Shown piece after piece: positions 26,384 through 35,082 of a DNA stretch of 64,000 nt (positions are counted from its first letter, which is position 1; each line of letters opens with the position of its first letter). The translations under genes were made by a program, and so were the position numbers. The notes beneath the pieces were generated by a model. It was not told the origin of the DNA. It was given only the letters and a program-made list of their open reading frames with translations, and made no database searches. The stretch lies in contig JALHOG010000001.1 in assembly GCA_022843125.1 (NCBI GenBank), positions 70,088-134,087 on the forward strand, written 5' to 3'. Source of the DNA: Ilumatobacteraceae bacterium (GTDB taxonomy: Bacteria; Actinomycetota; Acidimicrobiia; Acidimicrobiales; Ilumatobacteraceae).

Positions 26384-26953
26384 ATGACGTCGGTCGTCGC
26401 CGCCGCCAGCGTGCTCGTCGCGCCCGTCACCGTCCCGACGACGGTGCCTCCCACCGCGCCCCCGACCACCACACCGCCGCCCGCCACCACGGTGCCGGCC
26501 TCGGGTGGCGGTGGCGGCAACGGCGAGTTCACGTCCAGCGTGAGCGACGTCGTCCGTGACGTCATCGACAACCTCGGCAACAACGCCTACCAGACCGGGG
26601 TGGCGCTGGTGGTCGCCACGGTCGCGATCGTCGCCATGATGAACATCAAGGTCCACCGACTGGTGCTCATCCCCGTCGGCGTCGGAGCGTTCTGGTTCGG
26701 ATGGCTCGGATGGAACACCGTGACCGGCGACGGCAACCCGCTCTTCCCCGGCGATGTCAGCGCCACGAAGATCTGGGACGTCGCATTCACCGACGGCACC
26801 GGATTCCTGGTCGCCGTCGGCGTCGGGTGCATCGCCGCGATCTTCCTGTGGCGCAAAGGCATCGGCTTGGCGAGCCGGCTCCTGCTGCTCGCCGGCGCCG
26901 TGCTCGGCTCGTCGTTCGTCTACAACCTGTACGAAGCCGTTCGCGCCTCCTGA
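26384..26953 (+). CDS. Hypothetical membrane protein with Pro/Thr-rich N-terminal segment
   Basis: A 189-residue protein. A short hydrophobic N terminus is followed by a Pro/Thr/Val linker and a glycine run (residues about 12-46), then four hydrophobic segments (TGVALVVATVAIVAMM, LVLIPVGVGAFWFGWLGW, GFLVAVGVGCIAAIFLW and LLLLAGAVLGSSFVY). The linker suggests an exported N terminus. No family is recognised. Its context GCTGGGGCGATGAC is the same as at the start of the phosphomannomutase gene. It converges on the ferritin-like operon. Confidence 0.6.
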   Translation: MTSVVAAASVLVAPVTVPTTVPPTAPPTTTPPPATTVPASGGGGGNGEFTSSVSDVVRDVIDNLGNNAYQTGVALVVATVAIVAMMNIKVHRLVLIPVGVGAFWFGWLGWNTVTGDGNPLFPGDVSATKIWDVAFTDGTGFLVAVGVGCIAAIFLWRKGIGLASRLLLLAGAVLGSSFVYNLYEAVRAS

Positions 26954-26963
26954 CGCGAACCGC

Positions 26964-27794
26964 TCAGCAGCTCATGTAGTCGTAGACGAAGGTGTTCTCG
27001 GCAGGTGTCTGGAGCTGCACCGAGAACCGCGTGCCCTCGTCATCACGCTCGCCGACGGCGAGATCGATTCCGGCGACTCGACCGAAGACCGACGGGATCC
27101 CGTACGGCACCGGAAAGCCATCGGCATCGGGCTCGACGGGGTCGCCGAAGAAGGTGGGGCTGAAGGTCTGGTCGGGGTTGATCGCACGCGCCAGGACAGT
27201 GGCGTGGCGAAGCTCCTCACCGCCGATCTGCATCGCGGCCTTGCGCAGGGCCGGGTCGCCGAACGCAACCACGAGCGCCTGGTACGACGCACCGGCCCAC
27301 GATTCGAACGCGTGGGCGATGTTGAGCAGGTCGCGATGGAGGTCGGTGGTGCCGTCGAGAGCGGCGAGCGTCGGGCCCACCACGCGCTGCATGAGGAACG
27401 GGTTGGGGCACGTGAACTCGGTGCCGCCCTCCTGGGCGAGGATCACCTCGCCGAGCGCAGCAGCGTGACGGGTGTGATCCTCGACGAAGCGGGAAGCGAG
27501 CGCCATTTCACCCTCGCTGAGGGCGCCGGTGCTCGCGGCCGCGTCATACACGGCGAGCGCCGTGTACTCGAGCGACTGCGCCGTGCGCAGCAGGGTGAGG
27601 TCGTTCACGACGCCGGCCGGCAGCGTCGCCGGCGGCGGTGCGACACCGAGACGGCCCGGTGACGTGGGTCCGGTGCGCTCGGAACCGCACGCAGCGGCGA
27701 CGGCGCCGATCGACAGTGCGAGCCCACCGGTGCGCAGCAGATCGCGACGGTTCATGCCAGAACGGTTCGAGGGGCTGAGGGGGGAGCGGTTCAC
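26964..27794 (-). CDS. Exported ferritin-like domain protein, Tat/lipoprotein signal
   Basis: A 276-residue protein. NRRDLLRTGG is a twin-arginine motif (residues 15-24) and AAAC ahead of GSERTG is a lipobox, so it is likely exported folded and lipid-anchored. The body is a four-helix Ferritin_2-type domain with LEYTALAVYD, ASRFVEDHTRHAAAL and GGEELRHATVL carrying the Glu and His residues expected for a di-iron site. The GTG at 27794 overlaps the stop of the upstream gene (GTGA); an internal ATG (MNRRDLLRT) is an alternative. It forms a two-gene operon with another ferritin-like protein. Enzymatic or iron-binding function is not established. Confidence 0.78.
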   Translation of the reverse strand: MNRSPLSPSNRSGMNRRDLLRTGGLALSIGAVAAACGSERTGPTSPGRLGVAPPPATLPAGVVNDLTLLRTAQSLEYTALAVYDAAASTGALSEGEMALASRFVEDHTRHAAALGEVILAQEGGTEFTCPNPFLMQRVVGPTLAALDGTTDLHRDLLNIAHAFESWAGASYQALVVAFGDPALRKAAMQIGGEELRHATVLARAINPDQTFSPTFFGDPVEPDADGFPVPYGIPSVFGRVAGIDLAVGERDDEGTRFSVQLQTPAENTFVYDYMSC

Positions 27795-28417
27795 GAGGAT
27801 GCCTCCGGGGCCAGCGGTGCGGCCGGATTACTGAACAGGGCGTCGAAATTGTCGCCGCGACCCGACCGTTCGGCCAGGTAGGCGGCGTGGCGGGACTCCA
27901 TAGCGGCAATGGCGGCCACGATTTCGGCGATCGCCGGGTCTTCCAGGGCGCCGAGCAACTCGATGTGGGTCGCTGCGGCAGTGTTCTCGAGATCGAACGC
28001 AGCGCCCGCAGGGCGGTCGCCGGTGAACGAGGCCTCGAGCAGCGCGAACACACCGGCGTCAGCCGTGTTGGCCGAGACCCCGATCACGCCGCCGAGACGC
28101 TCGGCGTACAGGCGGTGCTGCTCGCGCAGGATCCCCCAGGGCGTGGCCGTGTTGCCGGCGTCGATGGCGGCGCCGTACAGGTCGCGGGCGGCGAGTTCGA
28201 GGCCGATCGCGAAGGTCACGAGGGTTCGGTCGGAATCCGAGACGTTGCCCGGGGCGGAAGCACCGACCTGGCGAGGCAGGCCGAGCGCCAGGGCGGCGCC
28301 GATGACGCCGGCACCCAGGACGCCGGTACCGAGCAGTGAGCGGCGCGACGACGCGAGGTCATCGGTTTCCGCGACGGCGGAATCGGTCACGAGGTGGATC
28401 CTTTCGGTGGCGTTCAT
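27791..28417 (-). CDS. Exported ferritin-like domain protein
   Basis: A 208-residue protein, first gene of the pair. The N terminus has SSRRSLLGTGVLGAGVIGAALALGL, a twin-arginine-type signal, then a four-helix ferritin-like domain with GLELAARDLYGAAI, REQHRLYAERLGG, ENTAAATHIELLGAL and IAAMESRHAAYLAE. Glu/His residues recur at the spacing expected for a metal site. The ATG at 28417 is chosen over upstream codons because it starts just before the acidic pre-signal region. A long-range inverted repeat ACTGGCGG/CCGCCAGT lies in the 67-nt gap before it. Role unknown; stress or envelope iron handling is a guess from the fold. Confidence 0.75.
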   Translation of the reverse strand: MNATERIHLVTDSAVAETDDLASSRRSLLGTGVLGAGVIGAALALGLPRQVGASAPGNVSDSDRTLVTFAIGLELAARDLYGAAIDAGNTATPWGILREQHRLYAERLGGVIGVSANTADAGVFALLEASFTGDRPAGAAFDLENTAAATHIELLGALEDPAIAEIVAAIAAMESRHAAYLAERSGRGDNFDALFSNPAAPLAPEASS

Positions 28418-28484
28418 GCTGCGTTCGACACTGGCGGGGGCCCATCTTGGTGCGCAGGCGCGCCCGAATGCCATTTCCGCCAGT

Positions 28485-29936
28485 CTAGAAGTCCAAGGCC
28501 GAGAGCTCGGGTATCCACGATGTGGTTCTCGACACGGCGTCGCCCCAGGCGGCGCGGTCGAGACGCCGAACCGGTTCGGCCACGGCGGAGGGCCGCCACG
28601 CCGCCGATGTCGCAGCGAGATCGGGCCACACGCCGGTGGCGATGCCGGCCAGATAGCCAGCGCCGAGCGTGGTCGCTTCCACGATCGGCGCGACCTCGAC
28701 CCGCTTGCCGGTGGCGTCGGCGAGCGCCTGCACGAACGTCGGGTTGCGGCTCATCCCGCCGTCGACCCGCAGCGCGGGGATCGAGAGCCCGGTCTCGGCC
28801 TCCGCTGCCTCGACCAGGTCGGCGCCTCGCTGGGCCACGCCCTCGAGTACGGCGCGCACCACGTGGGAGCGCTCGGTGCCACGGGTGAGGCCGAGCAACA
28901 TGCCGCGAGCGCCGTAGTCCCACTGGGGTGTGCCGAGCCCGAGCAGCGCCGGTACGTAGGTGACACCGTCGGTGGTCTCGACCGACGCGGCGACGTCGTG
29001 GCTCTCCTCCGCGGTCGCGATCAGGCCGAGGTCTTCGCGGAGCCACTCGACGTTGCTCCCCGCCGACAGCATGATCGCCTCGGCCCCCCACGTACGCCGC
29101 CCGGCGATGCTCCAGGCCACGATCGGGAAGGTGCCGTGCGGGCTGCGTTTGCCGTCGGGCGGTTGCGTCTCGCCGCGGCACACGTCGAGCATGCCGCCGG
29201 TGCCGAAGGTGACCTTGGCCATGCCCGGTTCGATGCACCCCTGCCCGGCTAGCGACGCCTGCTGGTCGCCGACCAGCGCTGCGATCGGCGGTGCGCCCGG
29301 AATTGCGGTGGCGAGGCCGACCACCCCCGCAGTGTCGACGATCGCCGGTAGCAGGGCGGTCGGGACGCCGAGTGCGTCGCACACCCCTGCGTGCCAGGTC
29401 CCGGCCTCGACGGCGTAGAGACCGGTGACGCCCGCGTTGGAGTGATCGGTGACGTGGACCTCGCCCTCGGACAGTGTCCACGCGATCCAGGTGTCGACGG
29501 TCCCGAAGCACAGCTCGGCTGGGTCGCGACCGGCGGCGGCGTTGGCGAGCAGCCAACCGATCTTCGTGGCCGACTGGTTTGGTGCGACGTGGATGCCGTG
29601 CTCGACCTTCGCCGTGATGCACTCGCCGACGGTGCGCAGGTCCTGCCAGCCGAGCCCTGGTGCGATGGGGCGCCCGGTGGCGCGCTCCCACACGATGGTG
29701 CTGGCTCGCTGGTTCGTGATGCCGACCCCGGTAACCGTCGGGTCGCCTGCCGCGCGCAGTGCCGACCGCGCTGCGTCGAGCACGAGTTCGGCCATACGTT
29801 CGGCGTCGAACTCGACCAGCCCTGGGAACGGGGTGTCGGGCGCGAACGGGCGGTACTCGACAGCGCCCACGGTGGCGTCCGGATGCACGAGCGCAGCCCG
29901 CAGCCCCGTGGTGCCGACGTCGATCACGAGGATCAC
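28485..29936 (-). CDS. glpK: FGGY-family glycerol kinase
   Basis: A 483-residue kinase that phosphorylates glycerol to glycerol-3-phosphate. N-terminal phosphate loop VIDVGTTGLRAALV, GDQQASLAGQ and VTFGTGG in the middle, and the C-terminal GLGTPQWDYGARG and LRVDGGMSRNPTFVQ are all close to GlpK. It is slightly shorter than the usual 500 residues. GTG start overlaps the stop of the small membrane protein gene (GTGA). It is the last gene of the glpD operon, so product and consumer of glycerol-3-phosphate are made together. Another FGGY substrate cannot be excluded. Confidence 0.85.
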   Translation of the reverse strand: MILVIDVGTTGLRAALVHPDATVGAVEYRPFAPDTPFPGLVEFDAERMAELVLDAARSALRAAGDPTVTGVGITNQRASTIVWERATGRPIAPGLGWQDLRTVGECITAKVEHGIHVAPNQSATKIGWLLANAAAGRDPAELCFGTVDTWIAWTLSEGEVHVTDHSNAGVTGLYAVEAGTWHAGVCDALGVPTALLPAIVDTAGVVGLATAIPGAPPIAALVGDQQASLAGQGCIEPGMAKVTFGTGGMLDVCRGETQPPDGKRSPHGTFPIVAWSIAGRRTWGAEAIMLSAGSNVEWLREDLGLIATAEESHDVAASVETTDGVTYVPALLGLGTPQWDYGARGMLLGLTRGTERSHVVRAVLEGVAQRGADLVEAAEAETGLSIPALRVDGGMSRNPTFVQALADATGKRVEVAPIVEATTLGAGYLAGIATGVWPDLAATSAAWRPSAVAEPVRRLDRAAWGDAVSRTTSWIPELSALDF

Positions 29937-30364
29937 GATGTGCGCTCCGTCGACGGGATGAAGCCCTTCGCACGCAGCCGCTTGCCGAGCAGTCCGCCGA
30001 CGAGGCCGGCGCCCGACACGATCGACAGGTTGAACAGCGCGGCGAACCAGTTGACGTCGTCGCCCCGGACGAGCCGCAGCACGATGAACACGGCCTGGGC
30101 CGCCGAGTACGTGGCGATCGCCGTGACGAGACCGTGCGACAGCGGCAGGCCCACCCGCTGCACCCATGCAGCGCATCCGGCGCCGAGCACGAACCCGATG
30201 ACCGCGCCCAACGTGAAGGTGACCGCGAGGCCGCTGTCGTCGCGACTGTCCGCAGCCCACCGGGCGGCGATCGAGAAGGGGACGGCGAACACGAGCGCCA
30301 CCATCCCCCCGGCCTTCAGTGCGGGGACATCCCAGCGGCGGGCGTACAGGTTCTGATCGTTCAC
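29933..30364 (-). CDS. Small conserved membrane protein in the glp operon
   Basis: A 143-residue protein with four transmembrane segments (GGMVALVFAVPFSIAARW, FTLGAVIGFVLGAGCAAWV, VTAIATYSAAQAVFIVLRL and LFNLSIVSGAGLVGGLLG). No family can be named with confidence; length and topology recall the TIGR04086 group of four-helix membrane proteins. Both ends overlap the neighbouring genes by four bases, so it is tightly coupled to the AGPS-like oxidase and glycerol kinase. A role in glycerol entry or membrane association of the pathway is inferred only from this position. Confidence 0.65.
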   Translation of the reverse strand: MNDQNLYARRWDVPALKAGGMVALVFAVPFSIAARWAADSRDDSGLAVTFTLGAVIGFVLGAGCAAWVQRVGLPLSHGLVTAIATYSAAQAVFIVLRLVRGDDVNWFAALFNLSIVSGAGLVGGLLGKRLRAKGFIPSTERTS

Positions 30365-31845
30365 GGCCAGGATCGTGGTCCGAAATCGGTCGGGATGCCC
30401 AACTTGCCGGGGTTGAGGACGCCGTTCGGATCGAGCGCCCGCTTCATCGCAACGAGCACCTCGAACGCCGGACCGAGCGCCTCGGCGACAAATCGGGCCC
30501 GGTTGAGCCCCACGCCGTGGTGGTGAGACAGGTTGCCGCCACTCGCGAGGACGGCCCGCTGACCGGCGTCCCAACATGCGATGTATGTCGACTCGATCTC
30601 GCCGGGTGGCGGGGTGGAGGCGAACGTGAAGTACAAGCACGCGCCGTCGAGGTAGCTGTGGGAGAGGTGACAGCTCGCGACCCTGGTGTGCGGAACTGCG
30701 AGCAGCGCGCTCGTGGCGGCTTCGTAGACCGCGTCGAGTCGGCTCCACGGCGCGGCGATCTCCATCGTGTCGACCACGAAGCCCTTGCGGGTGAGCGCCT
30801 GCAGCGCCGAGGTGTCGTTACGGTGCTCGAGCCATTCGGCGACGAGACGGTCGTCGGCCCGATCGCCGAGCGAGCCACACACGTCGTGCACGACGCTCAT
30901 CGCCGCGTCGACGATCGCTGCATCACCCTCGTCGAGCACGAGCAGGGTGCAGCGGGTGCCGTCGCCACCGCGACCGCGCGCCGACTCGACGGCGTCGTAG
31001 AGCCGCAGCACGGCCGGCGTCGCACCGGTTCGAACGATGCGGCGACACGCCTCGAAACCGTCGGCCAGGTTGCCGAACGTGTACGCCGCACGGCGCTGTT
31101 CGGGAGCGACCGGGTGGGCCCGTAGCCACACCCTGGTGATCACGCCGAGCGTGCCCTCCGCCCCGATGAACACCTGGTTCAGGTCGGGCCCGACCGCGGC
31201 TGCCGGGGCGCCGCCCGTGCGGATCACCCGGCCGTCGGCGAGCACCACCTCGAGCCCGACGACCATGTCCTCGATCTTGCCGTAGCGGGTCGAGTACTGG
31301 CCCGCGCCCCGGCACGCCACCCAGCCGCCGACCGTCGCCAGCTCGAAGCTCTGCGGGAAGTGGCCGACCGTCAACCCGTGATGGGTGTTGATCACGCGCT
31401 CGAGATCGGGGCCGTACACCCCGGCGCCGACCTCGACGACACCGGACGTGGCGTCGACGGCGCCGATCCGATCGAGCCCGGTGAGATCGAGCACGACGCC
31501 GCCGCACACCGGCACCGAGCCGCCGCACACGCCGCTGCGCCCGGCTGCTGGCGTGACGGGCACCCGGGCAGCGTCGCAAGCCCTGAGCACGCCCGCCACC
31601 TGCTCGGTGGTCTCGGGCCGAGCGACGAGAGCGGCTCGCTGCGGCACCTCACCGGCCAGCGACCAGTGGAGCGCGAGCGGCCACCAGTCGCGGCTGGCCT
31701 CGGCGACCGCGACCGGGTCGTGCTCGACGTCGACCGTCGGGCAGATCGCGGCGATCTCGCGTGCCAGCCCGTCGGGGAGCGGCTCCGGCTCTCCGAACCG
31801 GCTCGCCGTCCCCGTCAGCTCGATCGGCGGAACAGGCCGCGTCAT
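30361..31845 (-). CDS. FAD-linked oxidase, alkyldihydroxyacetonephosphate-synthase-like
   Basis: A 494-residue VAO/PCMH-type flavoprotein. The FAD domain has VTPAAGRSGVCGG, FELATVGGWVACRGAGQYSTRYG and VFIGAEGTLGVIT. The C-terminal substrate domain has SHSYLDGACLYF and the HHHGVGLNR block; the triple histidine is the catalytic signature of alkyl-DHAP synthase (AGPS), which makes the ether bond in ether lipids, while glycolate and D-lactate dehydrogenases lack it. Homologues are often next to glpD in actinobacteria, as here: four-base overlaps on both sides. It may make ether lipid precursors or oxidise a hydroxy acid; AGPS-like chemistry is favoured by the motif. Confidence 0.78.
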   Translation of the reverse strand: MTRPVPPIELTGTASRFGEPEPLPDGLAREIAAICPTVDVEHDPVAVAEASRDWWPLALHWSLAGEVPQRAALVARPETTEQVAGVLRACDAARVPVTPAAGRSGVCGGSVPVCGGVVLDLTGLDRIGAVDATSGVVEVGAGVYGPDLERVINTHHGLTVGHFPQSFELATVGGWVACRGAGQYSTRYGKIEDMVVGLEVVLADGRVIRTGGAPAAAVGPDLNQVFIGAEGTLGVITRVWLRAHPVAPEQRRAAYTFGNLADGFEACRRIVRTGATPAVLRLYDAVESARGRGGDGTRCTLLVLDEGDAAIVDAAMSVVHDVCGSLGDRADDRLVAEWLEHRNDTSALQALTRKGFVVDTMEIAAPWSRLDAVYEAATSALLAVPHTRVASCHLSHSYLDGACLYFTFASTPPPGEIESTYIACWDAGQRAVLASGGNLSHHHGVGLNRARFVAEALGPAFEVLVAMKRALDPNGVLNPGKLGIPTDFGPRSWP

Positions 31846-33470
31846 GCGGTGGCCCCGCTCGCAGCTCGTTCTTCCGACTCGCACAGCGAGCGATAGGCCG
31901 CGCCCTGTTCGTCGATCTGGGCGTTGTCCCAGCCGAGCTCTCGGGCGAGCAGGCGGGCGACCTCGTCGGCTGCGGCGAGCGTCGCCGCGCGGTCGCGCAG
32001 GTGGGCGCGGGTGCGGCGCGTCAGCACGTCGACGAGCGTGGTCGCCATCTCGTGGCGCACGGCGAACACCGCCTCGGCGCGGAGGTAGGCAAGCCCTGGC
32101 ACCAGTGGTTCGCCGAGCGCCGAATCGATCGCGATCAACGCCCGCACCTCGGCTGCCTCGCTCCCGTAGCGATGGGCGAGGTGGTGAGCGCTGTCGGCCG
32201 GGTCGGTGCGGGCGTGGCCGTCGGCGCCGACCAGGCGCAGTCGCCGGGTTCGGCACCGTGCGGACCGCCCCAACCGGCGCAGCGCTGCATCGACGGTGTC
32301 CTCCGCCATCTCGCGATACGTCGTGAGCTTGCCGCCCGTCACCGTGATCAGGCCGCTGGCGTCGGTGTCGATCCGGTGGCGGCGCGACAGGTCGGCCGTG
32401 CGGCCCGACTCGGCGGCGCGCACGAGCGGCCGCAGGCCTGCCCACACCGCGGTGACGTCGTCGCGGGTGATGGTGCTCGTGAGCGAGCGGTTCAGGGCCC
32501 GCAGCACGTAGTCGATGTCGGCGTCGTCGGTGTGTGGATCGTCGAGCGGGCCGTCGTGATCGGTGTCGGTGGTGCCCACGTAGCAGTGCTCGAACGTCCC
32601 GTCGGGCTTTGCTCCCCAGGGGACGAGGAACAGGCTGCGCTTGTCGTTCGGGACCGAGATGATCACGGCGATCCGGTTCTGGACGAGGCGCCACGGGACG
32701 GTGACGTGCACGCCCTTGGCCGGCCGCAACGTGGTGGTGTGCTCGGCGTCGGCGAGGCGGTGCACGTCGTCGGCCCACACCCCGGTCGCCGACACCACCA
32801 CCCGGGCGCGGACGTCGACGCGCCGGTCGCCGGTGTCGACGACGGCACCGACGACGGCTCCCGACGCGTCACGCGTCAGCTCGACGACGCGGCAACGGTT
32901 GGCGACAACGGCGCCGTGCAGGGCTGCGGTGCGAGCGATCGCAAGCGTGAGGCGGGCGTCGTCGGCGCCCGCGTCGTAATACACGAATCCTGCCGACAGC
33001 CGGTCGGCCGGCAGCGTCGGGCAGGCGGCGTGTGCAGCATCGGCGTCGAGTCGACGGTGCCGCTTGCCGATCCGGATGCCACCGGTGACGTCGTACATCC
33101 ATAGCGCCGATCGCAGCGCCTTTGCGATCTTCTTCGAGACCGGGCCGTCCTTCGTCAGTACCGGGATGAGAAACGGCAGCACCTCGACGAGGTGTGGAGC
33201 ATTGCGGAGCAACCGCTGCCGCTCGCGCAGCGCCTCGTACACGAGCCGGACATCGCCCTGCTGCAGGTAACGCAGACCGCCATGCACGAGCTTCGAGCTC
33301 TTCGACGAGGTGCCGGACGCAAAGTCGTCGCGCTCGACGAGCGCCGTGCGCAGCCCCCGCGTCGCCGCGTCGAGCGCGACCCCGCAGCCGGTGATGCCGC
33401 CACCGATGACGAGCACGTCGAACTGTTCACTCGCGAGCTGCTCGACCATCTCGGAGCGATCGAACCGCAT
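31842..33470 (-). CDS. glpD: FAD-dependent glycerol-3-phosphate dehydrogenase
   Basis: A 542-residue membrane-associated dehydrogenase that oxidises glycerol-3-phosphate to dihydroxyacetone phosphate and passes electrons to quinone. The FAD-binding VIGGGITGCGVALDAATRG begins at residue 21, followed by the GlpD-specific GTSSKSSKLVHGGLRYL. The later VTGGKLTTYREMAED is also diagnostic, and the C-terminal DAO_C helical domain is present. ATG 33470 has GAGGG directly upstream. First gene of a four-gene operon continuing to glpK. The substrate link glpD-glpK is established for the family; operon regulation is not visible. Confidence 0.92.
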   Translation of the reverse strand: MRFDRSEMVEQLASEQFDVLVIGGGITGCGVALDAATRGLRTALVERDDFASGTSSKSSKLVHGGLRYLQQGDVRLVYEALRERQRLLRNAPHLVEVLPFLIPVLTKDGPVSKKIAKALRSALWMYDVTGGIRIGKRHRRLDADAAHAACPTLPADRLSAGFVYYDAGADDARLTLAIARTAALHGAVVANRCRVVELTRDASGAVVGAVVDTGDRRVDVRARVVVSATGVWADDVHRLADAEHTTTLRPAKGVHVTVPWRLVQNRIAVIISVPNDKRSLFLVPWGAKPDGTFEHCYVGTTDTDHDGPLDDPHTDDADIDYVLRALNRSLTSTITRDDVTAVWAGLRPLVRAAESGRTADLSRRHRIDTDASGLITVTGGKLTTYREMAEDTVDAALRRLGRSARCRTRRLRLVGADGHARTDPADSAHHLAHRYGSEAAEVRALIAIDSALGEPLVPGLAYLRAEAVFAVRHEMATTLVDVLTRRTRAHLRDRAATLAAADEVARLLARELGWDNAQIDEQGAAYRSLCESEERAASGATA

Positions 33471-33581
33471 GCCCTCAACCGTAACGAATGACGCCGACCG
33501 AGCCGGTGCTGTGCCGGGACGGGAGCGCAACCGCTCATGCGGGGACGGGGTTGCTCCGACTCACTCGTTACGCTGGTCGCC

Positions 33582-34589
33582 GTGACCGCTCCGCTGATGG
33601 TGTTCGCCGCCGCCGAGCTGGACGACCACGCCACACCGGCCTGGCACCCGGAGCACCGAGGTCGGCTCGACGCCGCGTTGGCCGGCATCGACGAGGCAGG
33701 GCTCCACGACGCAGCCACCTGGCGGATCCCTGAGCTGGCGACCCCGGAGCAGCTCTCGCTCGCGCACGACGACGGCTACGTCGCCGCGGTCGAGGCGTTC
33801 TGCGCGGCGGGAGGCGGCCAGCTCGACCCCGACACGTCGGCCACCCCCGGTTCGTGGGACACCGCGCGTCGCAGCGCCGGCGCCGTCCTCGGCGCGATCG
33901 ACGCGTTACGGGCCGACGAGTGCGACGTCGCCTTCGCAGCAGGGCGCCCACCCGGGCACCACGCCGTGCGCGATCGGGCGATGGGGTTCTGCCTGTTCAA
34001 CAACGCGGCGGTCGGGGCCGCCAAGCTCGCCGCGGCCGGCGAGAAGGTGGCGGTCGTCGACTGGGACGTCCACCACGGCAACGGCACGCAGGACATCTTC
34101 TACACCGACCCCCGCGTGCTCTACGTGTCGACGCACGAGTCCCCGCTCTACCCGGGTACCGGGCTCCTTCGCGAACGCGGCGCCGGCGCCGGCGAGGGGA
34201 CCAACCTCAACCTGCCGTTCCCGGCGGGGACGGCAGGCGACACCTACCGCGCTGCGTTCGACGACGTGGTCGTGCCGGTGATCGAGCGGTTCGCCCCCGA
34301 CTGGCTGATCATCTCTGCTGGCTTCGACGGCCACCGCAACGATCCGCTCGCCGGGTTGGCCCTGTCGAGCGCCGACTACGCCGACCTCGCCCGCCGCCTC
34401 CAGCGGCTCGTGCCGGCGCGCCGGGTGCTCGTCGTGCTCGAGGGTGGCTACGACCTCGGGGCCCTTGCGAACAGCACCGGTGCGACGCTCAGCGCGCTGC
34501 TCGGCGAGTCGTACCGCCCGGAGGCGGCCACGACGGGCGAGATCGGGCTTCCCACCGTCACCGCCGCCAAGCAGCTCTGGGAGCTCTGA
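33582..34589 (+). CDS. Histone deacetylase/AcuC-family metal-dependent deacetylase
   Basis: A 335-residue zinc hydrolase of the arginase-deacetylase fold. RPPGHHA contains the catalytic histidine pair, DWDVHHGNGTQ the zinc-binding Asp and His, and SAGFDGHRNDPL the second zinc aspartate; LEGGYDL supplies the final glycine-tyrosine loop. Bacterial members deacetylate acetylpolyamines or proteins such as acetyl-CoA synthetase. GTG 33582 follows a TACGCT -10 (33569-33574) by seven bases, so the message is probably leaderless. It diverges from glpD and precedes a NUDIX gene by four bases. The exact substrate is unknown. Confidence 0.88.
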   Translation: MTAPLMVFAAAELDDHATPAWHPEHRGRLDAALAGIDEAGLHDAATWRIPELATPEQLSLAHDDGYVAAVEAFCAAGGGQLDPDTSATPGSWDTARRSAGAVLGAIDALRADECDVAFAAGRPPGHHAVRDRAMGFCLFNNAAVGAAKLAAAGEKVAVVDWDVHHGNGTQDIFYTDPRVLYVSTHESPLYPGTGLLRERGAGAGEGTNLNLPFPAGTAGDTYRAAFDDVVVPVIERFAPDWLIISAGFDGHRNDPLAGLALSSADYADLARRLQRLVPARRVLVVLEGGYDLGALANSTGATLSALLGESYRPEAATTGEIGLPTVTAAKQLWEL

Positions 34590-34593
34590 GCCG

Positions 34594-35082
34594 GTGCGCC
34601 GAAGTGGTGACGGGTTCGTCCGGTGCTCCGATGGCCACGTCCGATGGGGCGTGTATGGGGCGGCCGGGGTCGTGTTCGTGGTCCGGTTCCCCGATGGCCC
34701 GCGGGTGATGCTGCAGAAGCGGTCGGCGTTCGCGCACGAGGGCGGCACCTGGTCGTGCGCCGGCGGAGCGCTCGACGAGGGCGAAGAGCCGCTGGACGGT
34801 GCCTTGCGCGAGGCGTCCGAAGAGATCGGCGTCATTCCTGACGGATCGCGTGTGCTGGGGTCGACCGTGTTCGCCCCGGCGACCGATTGGTCGTACACGA
34901 CCTTCGTCGTCGAGGTTCCAGGTGAGTTCGGTGCCTCGATCAATTTCGAGACCGACGCGGTGGCCTGGGACGCTCCCGACGAGGTCGAGCAGCGTCCGCT
35001 GCACGCCGGCTTCGCAGCGGCGTGGCCCGCGCTGCGGGCCATCATCGAATCGGATGCGGTCGGCTCGACGGGTGGCCTGTGA
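34594..35082 (+). CDS. NUDIX hydrolase
   Basis: A 162-residue pyrophosphohydrolase. The NUDIX box is intact: G-x5-E-x7-REASEEIGV, beginning in GGALDEGEEPL. VVFVVRFPDGPRVMLQKRS before it and the WDAPDEVEQRPLHAGF segment after it complete the fold. The GTG at 34594, four bases after the deacetylase stop, is the only start that avoids overlap with that gene. It overlaps the next gene by four bases. Such enzymes hydrolyse nucleoside diphosphate derivatives; the substrate is not predictable. Confidence 0.85.
   Translation: MRRSGDGFVRCSDGHVRWGVYGAAGVVFVVRFPDGPRVMLQKRSAFAHEGGTWSCAGGALDEGEEPLDGALREASEEIGVIPDGSRVLGSTVFAPATDWSYTTFVVEVPGEFGASINFETDAVAWDAPDEVEQRPLHAGFAAAWPALRAIIESDAVGSTGGL

Noticed and set aside
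28414-29973. 519-codon minus-strand frame
   Set aside because: Shadow of glpK in a shifted frame, with Arg-rich translation and no motifs.
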